Assembly: GCA_913049565.1 (NCBI GenBank)
Contig: CAJWZG010000202.1
Span: 1-5,127, forward strand
Source: an uncultured Gammaproteobacteria bacterium
GTDB taxonomy: Bacteria; Pseudomonadota; Gammaproteobacteria; Pseudomonadales; Azotimanducaceae_A
Length of the DNA stretch: 5,127 nt
Direction of reading: 5' to 3'
Under the pieces are notes generated by a model. It worked only from the letters and a program-made list of their open reading frames with translations. It ran no database searches and was not told the DNA's origin. This document shows, piece by piece, positions 1-5,127 of this stretch; position 1 is the first letter of the stretch; each line of letters starts with the position of its first letter. The position numbers were made by a program, and so were the translations under genes.

Positions 1-45
1 GTGGGCGAAGATGCCGATATTGCGATAGCGTGTCAGGTCTTTCAT
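1..45 (-). CDS. fusA: Elongation factor G paralogue, N-terminal 15 codons only
   Basis: Only the first 15 codons are inside the window (ATG at 45-43, read leftward); they give MKDLTRYRNIGIFAH. The stretch RYRNIGIFAH is the invariant start of EF-G, directly before the G1 loop (normally VDAGKTTTTER), which lies beyond the edge. EF-G is the cytoplasmic GTPase that drives ribosomal translocation and, with RRF, ribosome recycling. TypA, LepA and PrfC start differently before their G1 loops. The short MKDLTRYRN-type start, and an exonuclease gene upstream rather than rpsG, suggest the second EF-G copy (FusA2 type) rather than the str-operon gene; that is inference. A purine-rich GAGAG lies about 5 bases before the ATG and supports the start. 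The rest of the gene is not visible. Confidence 0.75.
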   Translation of the reverse strand, partial: MKDLTRYRNIGIFAH

Positions 46-94
46 CAGTTCTCTCAATCTTTATAAGTAGCAGACGTTTAAGATCTATATTCAA

Positions 95-110
95 TTACGA
101 AAATTCGTAA
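95..110. promoter_or_regulatory. 16-bp dyad upstream of the EF-G gene, candidate operator
   Basis: Two perfect 7-bp arms, TTACGAA and TTCGTAA, are separated by AA. The dyad sits 49 bases upstream of the EF-G start in AT-rich DNA, a usual place for a repressor or activator site. A TATAGA hexamer (minus strand, plus positions 84-89) just downstream could be a -10, but the hexamer at -35 spacing is poor, so I do not call a promoter. No regulator family is assigned. The remainder of 46-221 holds only this dyad and the weak hairpin at 151-171. Confidence 0.4.
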
Positions 111-150
111 CCTATTGATAAATAAGGAAAATAAATAAACGCTAAATTGG

Positions 151-171
151 CGATGGCGCAGAATACCATCG
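151..171 (-). terminator. Weak hairpin after the exonuclease gene, doubtful terminator
   Basis: A perfect 6-bp inverted repeat (CGATGG and CCATCG) with a 9-base loop lies about 50 bases past the stop codon of the exonuclease III gene, on its transcript. The sequence after it in the minus direction is T-rich but has no immediate U-tract, so it is at best a poor intrinsic terminator. It could equally be chance or part of the EF-G control region. Confidence 0.2.
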
Positions 172-221
172 AATAGGACAAACCTCACGCGAATTGTGTC
201 GGGCAAAATTTGATCGATACG

Positions 222-1001
222 TTATAACGCGATGTCTGCATAAACTGGTGCATGATCAGAGGCGGTGAGCTCGTCGAGCTTGCGTCGATAGTCACGGTCA
301 ATAATCACCTCGTCGGTGAGATCGACTAGTCCGTCGGTTGCGAGGATGAAGTCGATACGCAGGCCATGCTTGCGATGAAAAGCACCGCCTCGATAATCCC
401 ACCAAGAAAACTCCTGAGCGTCTGGGTACTTGTTGCGGAACAAGTCGGTTAGACCCGTATCCATCAGAGCCTTCAGACTATCACGCTCCTCCTTGGTGTA
501 GAAAATTGACCCCTCGCCAGCCGCACCGCGCCAGCCATCTATCGCTTCGGGAACGATATTGAAGTCACCGCAGATGACGCGGTGGGCCGGTTCCGCGGAG
601 CCGTTTCTCCACTGATCCGTTAAATCGTCGTACCACCCGAGCTTGCCTGTAAAATCGGCGTGCTCGAGATTTTTTCCGTTGGGGCAATAAACTGTTGTGA
701 AAGATATCTTGTTATCGATATTGGCTGTAATCAGCCTCGAGCCAAAGCCGTCTTGGTTCTTCACGCCGGTATGGGTAAGGGTGGCGGGAACCTTGGTCAA
801 AATAGCGACGCCATTCCAACTTTTTTGCCCATGCACCAAGGCCTCGTAGCCCAATTCTTTGAAATAGTCGTGGGGAAATAGTTCATCCGGGGTCTTAAGT
901 TCCTGCAGGCCAACAACATCCGGCTGCCGATCCGCTAACCAGCGAGTGATGTAGTCCAGACGCGCTCTGAGTCCGTTAACGTTCCAAGTAGCAATGCGCA
1001 T
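222..1001 (-). CDS. xthA: Exodeoxyribonuclease III family AP endonuclease
   Basis: 259-residue single-domain EEP (exonuclease-endonuclease-phosphatase) fold enzyme, close to the 268 residues of E. coli exonuclease III. The family cuts DNA 5' of abasic sites with Mg2+ and degrades duplex DNA 3' to 5', in base-excision repair in the cytoplasm. All expected active-site motifs are present: WNVNG with Asn7, LQELK with metal-binding Glu34, YCPNG with Tyr105, GDFNI with Asp146 and Asn148, RIDFIL with Asp217, and the terminal SDHAP with Asp249 and His250. WWDYRGGAF (200-208) is also typical. The protein looks complete and functional. The ATG start places MRIATWN at the usual family N-terminus; the Shine-Dalgarno is weak (GGGG about 7 bases upstream). 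It lies 48 bp downstream of the receptor gene on the same strand with no terminator between, so co-transcription is possible though the functions are unrelated. Sequence alone cannot say whether it is the main Xth or a paralogue. Confidence 0.95.
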   Translation of the reverse strand: MRIATWNVNGLRARLDYITRWLADRQPDVVGLQELKTPDELFPHDYFKELGYEALVHGQKSWNGVAILTKVPATLTHTGVKNQDGFGSRLITANIDNKISFTTVYCPNGKNLEHADFTGKLGWYDDLTDQWRNGSAEPAHRVICGDFNIVPEAIDGWRGAAGEGSIFYTKEERDSLKALMDTGLTDLFRNKYPDAQEFSWWDYRGGAFHRKHGLRIDFILATDGLVDLTDEVIIDRDYRRKLDELTASDHAPVYADIAL

Positions 1002-1049
1002 AGCCGTACCCCGTCAATCAAAGCGCCATCATAACGTCAAAATCGCCGA

Positions 1050-3050
1050 CTAGATCGACCAGATAAAACCAATGGAAGCGGTAACCCCGGGGGCCTTGAA
1101 TCCAAGTACCTGCTGATACTGTTTATCAAGCGTGTTTTGAGCTCGGAAGAAGAGAGTGGTTTCGGACGTTGACTGGAAGCTGATGCCGAGGTTGACCAGC
1201 GATACCGATTTGATCGCACCCCGTGTTTCTGGGGTTGCAGCGACAAATTCGTTGTCGTGCATCTCGCCCTGATAAATCCAAGATGCGCTGGCTTTGCCGC
1301 GCTCTCCAGCGAAAGCGTAATGCATGTTGAAGCCTCCACTGCTGCGAGGGCGTCGAACTTCAATAACTCCATCAGGATCCTTGCTGTCGAGTCGCGTCCA
1401 GTGAGCGTCTATGCCAAAAGAGCCGCCTATGTTCGTGCCTAATGCAATCTCCCACCCATCACGACGGCTAACGCCCTGAAGGTTTATCGCTCGGGCCAAA
1501 AAGGATGGAGGCTCAAACGTGGTAGTCACCTCGTCGCCTAGCCGGGAACGAAAGTAGGTGATATCGAGGCGGCAAGCGCCAGCGCAAAAGCGGGTATCTA
1601 TCCCAAGATCCCAGCCCTTAGATTGTTCGGGCTTGAGGTCAGCATTACCGATAAAACTGTCTGGTATGAAGCCAAATAGCTCAAAAAACGTCGGATTCGC
1701 CGAACCCTCTCCCCAGCTCGCGTGGGCGCGCGCGTGTGCAGTAAGCCTCTGGGTCGCGGTCAGGCGCCAAGTGGTTAAATTGGCAAAACGCTGATTGTTG
1801 TCGTGACGGGCGCTAACAGAAAGCGACCGCTGCGCATCCCGCACCAGATACTCAAAGAACTGACTGCGTTGCTGGTCGCTCGCTTGATGATTGGCGTTAA
1901 GAAGCGATGCACTGAAGTTGCGGAACTTACGCTGCTCATATTGCATGCCCAGATTCAGCGTATGGCTGACATCATCAGTAAGTAGCTCTCGAGACACCGT
2001 CCAATCCGCTTTGTTGAGTCTTCCCCGCAGACCAGAGTCGACCACACCATCGCGACGAAAGCGTGTGCGGCTTGCGTTTTGACTGAGCATGAACTCATGT
2101 AGCCATGCGCCAGTGCGCATTTTGCCGCGCAGAGCGGTCAAACGCTGTCTTGTCGCATTGCTTTCATCGCCGTCGATAACAAGGCCTTGAGTTGCCGTCG
2201 CCGGAAACGCAAAGTCTTGAGGGTCACCGTCGGCACTGCCGCTTGTTTGTCGCAGAGAAAAACCCAGTTCATCGCCGTTTCGCCAATTCAAAGCGCTGGC
2301 GGCGCTCATTGAATGGTTTCGGAAGCCGTCGCTCTCTGAGCCAAAAAAAGAGGCGTTGCTACCGTTAGTGAGTGCGCGCGTTGCACTGAAGCGATTGCGC
2401 CATTGCGCGTTTCCTGTGGCTTGCTGCCAGCCACCGTTGATATGTCCCTGATGAAAGCCGTGGGAGCCAGATTCCAAACCAACGCTGACTGCAGGTGAGG
2501 GCGAAGCCGAAAAATCTGCTGTCTGAATTGTGATTACGCCGCCGATGGCATCAGCGCCATATCGCGCGCTCTGTGGGCCGCGAAGTACCTCAATGCGATT
2601 GATTGTCGTACCCGCCAGCGTACTTAGGTTGAAGCCCACGCCGTTTGCCGGGTCGTTGGATTCAATACCATCGATCAAAACCAGCGTATGGTTGCTTTCC
2701 GACCCGCGCACTCTAAGTTGGGTTAGTCCGCCAAATGGGCCCGTTTGTGACACGTTCAAGCTGGGCAGGGTGCGCAACAAGGCACTGGGGTCAAAGTTAA
2801 TCCGCTTAGAAAAATCGTCAGTATCCAATACAGAAACCGAGCTGCCAATCGCGTTAGCAGGTATGGGCCGTTGATGGGCGACGACGATAACCTCTTCGAT
2901 ATCTTGAAAGTTGACATTAGCCCCATAAGTGCTCTGTGCTGCGCTAATGCTGCACCATGCGACCAACGTGAAAACCGCTTGCTTGAGAAGTCTTGCTCCC
3001 GCGAGTGGAATATTGCGGGTGTTATCCGAACTGGCTGTTAGTGTCTGCAT
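1050..3050 (-). CDS. TonB-dependent outer-membrane receptor, BtuB-like
   Basis: 666-residue outer-membrane active transporter (E. coli BtuB is 614), powered by TonB-ExbBD. Residues 1 to about 43 form a Sec signal with a rather long polar start and a hydrophobic core near 24-38. A TonB box, EEVIVVA, is at 52-58. The plug domain follows (about 60-178) with family motifs LRTLPSLNV (92-100), RVRGSESNHTLVLIDGI (113-129), IEVLRGPQSARYGADAIGG (153-171) and ITIQT. The beta-barrel fills about 185-666, with the late motif NADLKPEQSKGWDLG (469-483) and NTLDKQYQQVLGF near the end. Plug motifs and size resemble BtuB, so a corrinoid is the first guess for ligand, but no cobalamin riboswitch or corrinoid gene is nearby and other ligands remain possible. 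Cys489 and Cys493 may form a small disulfide. The chain ends FIWSI, without the usual terminal aromatic residue. An AGGA six bases before the ATG supports the start. The gene is divergent from pabB. Confidence 0.9.
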   Translation of the reverse strand: MQTLTASSDNTRNIPLAGARLLKQAVFTLVAWCSISAAQSTYGANVNFQDIEEVIVVAHQRPIPANAIGSSVSVLDTDDFSKRINFDPSALLRTLPSLNVSQTGPFGGLTQLRVRGSESNHTLVLIDGIESNDPANGVGFNLSTLAGTTINRIEVLRGPQSARYGADAIGGVITIQTADFSASPSPAVSVGLESGSHGFHQGHINGGWQQATGNAQWRNRFSATRALTNGSNASFFGSESDGFRNHSMSAASALNWRNGDELGFSLRQTSGSADGDPQDFAFPATATQGLVIDGDESNATRQRLTALRGKMRTGAWLHEFMLSQNASRTRFRRDGVVDSGLRGRLNKADWTVSRELLTDDVSHTLNLGMQYEQRKFRNFSASLLNANHQASDQQRSQFFEYLVRDAQRSLSVSARHDNNQRFANLTTWRLTATQRLTAHARAHASWGEGSANPTFFELFGFIPDSFIGNADLKPEQSKGWDLGIDTRFCAGACRLDITYFRSRLGDEVTTTFEPPSFLARAINLQGVSRRDGWEIALGTNIGGSFGIDAHWTRLDSKDPDGVIEVRRPRSSGGFNMHYAFAGERGKASASWIYQGEMHDNEFVAATPETRGAIKSVSLVNLGISFQSTSETTLFFRAQNTLDKQYQQVLGFKAPGVTASIGFIWSI

Positions 3051-3056
3051 CGGCGA

Positions 3057-3094
3057 TCCTAGTTGGGCACGCTATGGTCTAGGAAGTTGTGCCC
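3057..3094 (-). promoter_or_regulatory. Receptor leader: interleaved inverted repeats covering the Shine-Dalgarno
   Basis: Read in the direction of the receptor mRNA there are four segments: GGGCAC (3094-3089), TCCTAG (3084-3079), GTGCCC (3070-3065) and CTAGGA (3062-3057). The first pairs perfectly with the third and the second with the fourth, so the pairings interleave. CTAGGA holds the AGGA Shine-Dalgarno, six bases from the ATG at 3050. Pairing of segments two and four would hide the ribosome site; pairing of one and three could favour the open form. This could be an RNA switch, a pseudoknot or chance, since each arm is only 6 bp. Confidence 0.35.
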
Positions 3095-3123
3095 GGGGTC
3101 TAACCTCTAGTCGTGCTTTCTTC

Positions 3124-3138
3124 TCATGCCTTGCATGA
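3124..3138. repeat. Small tight inverted repeat followed by a T-run (plus strand)
   Basis: Perfect 6-bp arms TCATGC and GCATGA flank the triplet CTT. On the plus strand the arm is followed within three bases by five Ts, giving a terminator-like or attenuator-like shape in a possible pabB leader, but the stem has only three GC pairs. It may instead be a protein-binding dyad serving the divergent promoters. Confidence 0.3.
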
Positions 3139-3180
3139 ATCTTTTTGAGCCAAGCATCGGTAAGCTAGCGAAAAAAGATT
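3138..3180. repeat. 9-bp inverted repeat in the divergent region
   Basis: AATCTTTTT (3138-3146) and AAAAAGATT (3172-3180) are perfect inverted copies separated by 25 bases. The right arm falls mostly in the loop of the hairpin at 3160-3199, so in RNA the two pairings interleave and could form a pseudoknot or act as alternatives. Low complexity of the arms (T-run and A-run) reduces the weight of this match. Confidence 0.4.
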
Positions 3181-3199
3181 GTCCAGTTTGTTAGCTTAC
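3160..3199 (+). promoter_or_regulatory. Hairpin just upstream of the pabB start
   Basis: Eight perfectly paired bases (GTAAGCTA at 3160-3167 with TAGCTTAC at 3192-3199) extend inward to 13 pairs (3160-3172 with 3187-3199) if G-U pairs at 3168/3191 and 3170/3189 are allowed, leaving a 14-base loop. The wobbles are G-U only in plus-strand RNA; in the minus-strand RNA they become A-C mismatches, which favours a role in the pabB leader. The stem ends 10 bases before the TTG start, where a Shine-Dalgarno would be expected. A DNA operator for the divergent pair is the alternative. Confidence 0.45.
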
Positions 3200-3209
3200 G
3201 GTTCCCACT

Positions 3210-5021
3210 TTGAATATCGAAAGCGCGCTATTACATCGCCACGACACCCAGCAGTGGTTGTCCTTCGAAAACCCTGTAGACGTCATCTGTGCGCGGCGGC
3301 AAGAAGACGTGCAATCGCTACTGCGCGCCGTGGAATCCCGAGTGGAGGCAGAACAGCTCTGGGCTGTCGGCTTCGTCACCTATGAAGCCGCGGGTGGATT
3401 TGATCCAAGGCTGCCAACTCACGGGCTACCCGAATCACCGTTCGAGCCGCTTTCTCGGCGCTTTGCAACACTCCCGCTCCTCAGTTTTGCTCTGTTCCGT
3501 CAACCGCAGGTGGTGGAAGCGCCTCGCGCTGACAACGACAGCGGCAGCCAGCTGTGGCGTTTCACGCAAACCGCCCAAGACTATAAGCGCGCTATTCAGA
3601 CGATTCGCGGTCTAATTGAGACAGGCGATGTGTATCAGATCAATCACACCACGCGGCTACAGGGCGTAGTGAATGATCCGCCACAATTGTTCGCCAACGT
3701 CGCTGCAGGAGCGCCTTTCGGTTGTTATCTGCGGGGCGACAGCCACACCATCGTATCAGCGTCGCCTGAGTGCTTTTTTGCCCTAGACGGGGAGACCCTA
3801 TACTCCCAGCCAATGAAGGGTACGGCGGATCGGCATGCCGATTCGGCCAGCGATCAAGCCCAGCGCGATTGGCTTGAGGTTTCCGTCAAGAATCGCTCCG
3901 AAAATTTGATGATCACCGATATGGTGCGCAATGATCTAGGGCGTGTGGCGGTGCCGGGGACGGTGAAAACGAGTGAACTTTTCGCTACCCAACAGTACCC
4001 AACGGTCTGGCAAATGACGTCTCGGGTAGAGGCCCAAACGCAGGCTAGTGTGGCGGATATTTTTACTCATTTGTTTCCAGCGGCCTCAATAACCGGTGCC
4101 CCTAAACGAGCAGCCATGGAGCATATAAAGTCGCTAGAGCATTCGCCTCGGGAGATATACACCGGTGCCGTCGGTTTTATCGCCCCGGGTCGACAGGTCC
4201 AATTCAATGTCGCCATTCGAACGACTTGGGTAGAAAACGCAACCGGCATAGCCCGATACGGGGCCGGCGGCGGCATCGTATGGGACTCCGATCCGCAGGA
4301 AGAGCATTGCGAGTTGGTCAGCAAAACTCAGATTCTTGATGGCGTATCGGCGAGTGAGGCATTCGAGTTGTTTGAGACGCTGGGGTGGTCGGCGCAAGAC
4401 GGACCGTCGAATCTCGACCTGCATCTTGCACGCATGGCCAATAGCGCTCGGTGTTTTGGGCTGGCCTTCAACCAAGCGCGAGCGAAAGAAGCGGTCGCGC
4501 GCGCGGTCGCCCCACAGCAGAAGAACTCAGGCTCTGAGAAGTTTCGTCTGCGGTTGGTATTGAATGGGCTGAGTAATTTCATCGCCGAACTGCAGCCGGC
4601 GCCACCCATGACCTCGGGCAAACAACCCATTGCTGTCGCTTCCAGCGCTGTGAGTTCACTAGATCCCGCCCTTGCGCACAAAACCAATCAGCGACAAGTT
4701 TATGTGCAAGCTAGGGAAGAGGTGAGCCGAAAGTTTGGCGAAGGGATTGAGCCCCTGCTGGTAAATGAACGAGGTGAGGTCACAGAGACCGATATCGCTA
4801 ATCTGGTTTTTGTGCGTGAGGGCCAGTACTACACACCGCCGCAGACCAGCGGCCTCTTGCCCGGCGTGCTTAGAGAAAGTCTGCTGCGGAGGGGCGAAGT
4901 AAAAGAGCAAGTGCTGCGGATTGAAGATTTAGCTCAGGTGGAAGAGCTCTATCTGATCAATGACTTGCGTGGTTGGCGAGAAGCGCATCTGCTCCGGGCA
5001 ATTGACCCGCCTTTGCATTGA
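3210..5021 (+). CDS. pabB: Fused aminodeoxychorismate synthase component I / aminodeoxychorismate lyase (PabB-PabC)
   Basis: 603-residue cytoplasmic enzyme of p-aminobenzoate (folate) synthesis. The PabB part aminates chorismate to 4-amino-4-deoxychorismate using ammonia from a PabA glutaminase, which is not in the window; the PabC part releases pyruvate to give p-aminobenzoate. Residues 1 to about 110 are a short N-terminal domain with GFVTYEAAGGFDPRL (54-68). The chorismate-binding domain (about 120-378) shows SPECFF (185-190), PMKGT with Lys203, ENLMITDMVRNDLGR (231-245), SITGAPK (293-299), EIYTGAVGF (315-323) and GAGGGIVWDSDP (351-362). The lysine in PMKGT marks aminodeoxychorismate synthase; anthranilate synthase has alanine there. 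The C-terminal class IV aminotransferase domain (about 383-597) has HKTNQR with PLP lysine Lys491, NERGEVTETDIANLVF (519-534) and GLLPGVLRESLL (548-559). All key residues are present, so both activities look intact. The start is TTG: the in-frame stop at 3192-3194 leaves no other usual start codon upstream, and the N-terminus fits the family, but no Shine-Dalgarno is seen. Confidence 0.93.
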   Translation: MNIESALLHRHDTQQWLSFENPVDVICARRQEDVQSLLRAVESRVEAEQLWAVGFVTYEAAGGFDPRLPTHGLPESPFEPLSRRFATLPLLSFALFRQPQVVEAPRADNDSGSQLWRFTQTAQDYKRAIQTIRGLIETGDVYQINHTTRLQGVVNDPPQLFANVAAGAPFGCYLRGDSHTIVSASPECFFALDGETLYSQPMKGTADRHADSASDQAQRDWLEVSVKNRSENLMITDMVRNDLGRVAVPGTVKTSELFATQQYPTVWQMTSRVEAQTQASVADIFTHLFPAASITGAPKRAAMEHIKSLEHSPREIYTGAVGFIAPGRQVQFNVAIRTTWVENATGIARYGAGGGIVWDSDPQEEHCELVSKTQILDGVSASEAFELFETLGWSAQDGPSNLDLHLARMANSARCFGLAFNQARAKEAVARAVAPQQKNSGSEKFRLRLVLNGLSNFIAELQPAPPMTSGKQPIAVASSAVSSLDPALAHKTNQRQVYVQAREEVSRKFGEGIEPLLVNERGEVTETDIANLVFVREGQYYTPPQTSGLLPGVLRESLLRRGEVKEQVLRIEDLAQVEELYLINDLRGWREAHLLRAIDPPLH

Positions 5022-5046
5022 CAAGTTAGGGGGTGGTGAGGACAAT
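5018..5046 (+). promoter_or_regulatory. Sigma-70 type promoter for tRNA-Met
   Basis: A perfect TTGACA -35 hexamer (5018-5023) is followed after exactly 17 bases by GACAAT (5041-5046), which matches TATAAT at four of six positions. The -35 overlaps the TGA stop of pabB (5019-5021). The bases after the -10 (TCGCGTCC) are GC-rich, like the discriminators of stringently controlled stable-RNA promoters. Predicted start of transcription is near 5052-5055, giving a 5' leader of roughly 20-25 bases before the tRNA. Confidence 0.65.
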
Positions 5047-5075
5047 TCGCGTCCTTCGATATTCGTCGAATTCGT

Positions 5076-5127
5076 GGCTACGTAGCTCAGCTGGTTAGAG
5101 CACAGCATTCATAATGCTGGGGTCGGT
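5076..5127 (+). tRNA. tRNA-Met (CAT), elongator type, 3' end beyond window
   Basis: The first 52 bases of an elongator tRNA-Met are present. The acceptor 5' strand is GGCTACG (5076-5082), followed by TA, then a D-arm with GCTC and GAGC stems and a loop with GG. The anticodon stem CAGCA/TGCTG (5103-5107, 5115-5119) holds loop TTCATAA with anticodon CAT at 5110-5112. The variable loop GGGTC (5120-5124) and the start of the T-stem follow before the edge. The 5' half is almost identical to E. coli elongator tRNA-Met; initiator tRNA starts CGCGGGG, and tRNA-Ile with a modified CAT anticodon has a different acceptor. The T-loop and acceptor 3' strand are not visible. Confidence 0.95.

Noticed and set aside
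220..229. 10-bp palindrome CGTTATAACG over the stop of the exonuclease gene
   Set aside because: A palindrome of this size is expected several times in 5 kb, and its place over a stop codon suggests no role.
1002..1049. Promoter or terminator between the receptor and exonuclease genes
   Set aside because: The 48-bp gap shows no hairpin with a U-tract and no convincing -35/-10 pair.
1037..1372. Minus-strand open frame of 111 codons overlapping the end of the receptor gene
   Set aside because: It is another frame of the receptor's C-terminal barrel, with low-complexity serine and arginine-rich translation and no start signal.
2530..2874. Plus-strand open frame of 114 codons antisense to the receptor plug
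   Set aside because: Antisense to strongly conserved plug motifs; no ribosome site and no recognisable protein family.
3051..3209. Cobalamin riboswitch upstream of the BtuB-like gene
   Set aside because: The minus-strand leader lacks a recognisable B12-box or the conserved core motifs, and the region is short for that class.
4134..4687. Open frames on the minus strand (4134-4475 and 4328-4687) inside pabB
   Set aside because: They lie within the well-supported class IV aminotransferase and chorismate-binding coding sequence, resemble no family, and look like out-of-frame readings of GC-rich codons.
5039..5055. Hairpin AGGAC/GTCCT after pabB as a terminator
   Set aside because: Only five base pairs, no following T-run, and it overlaps the proposed -10 of the tRNA promoter.

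Overview
The window looks like ordinary chromosomal housekeeping sequence from a gammaproteobacterium, probably free-living. The evidence is the EF-G start in its second-copy form, an elongator tRNA-Met nearly identical to the enterobacterial one over the visible part, an outer-membrane TonB-dependent receptor, and tightly packed, moderately GC-rich genes. The genus cannot be fixed from this sequence alone. I see no mobile element, CRISPR array, toxin-antitoxin pair or phage gene.

Layout. The left part is on the minus strand and reads right to left: a BtuB-like TonB-dependent receptor (1050-3050), then an exonuclease III family AP endonuclease (222-1001), then the first 15 codons of an EF-G paralogue (45 down to the window edge). 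The receptor and nuclease genes are 48 bp apart with no visible terminator between them, so they may share a transcript. The EF-G gene has its own AT-rich 176-bp upstream region with a 16-bp dyad. The right part is on the plus strand: a fused aminodeoxychorismate synthase/lyase (PabB-PabC, 3210-5021), followed after 54 bp by an elongator tRNA-Met cut by the window end (5076-5127).

Function. The genes are not one pathway. They cover translation (EF-G, tRNA-Met), DNA repair (exonuclease III), nutrient uptake (the receptor, possibly for a cobalamin-like ligand) and p-aminobenzoate synthesis for folate (the PabB-PabC fusion, which puts both steps from chorismate to p-aminobenzoate in one chain apart from the glutaminase PabA).

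The least ordinary part is the 159-bp divergent region between the receptor and pabB (3051-3209). It is dense in inverted repeats, including two interleaved pairs. One involves the receptor's Shine-Dalgarno. The other lies just upstream of a TTG-started pabB with no recognisable Shine-Dalgarno. A second point of note is a near-consensus promoter for the tRNA whose -35 hexamer overlaps the pabB stop codon. I found no convincing new system; the leader structures are the best leads.
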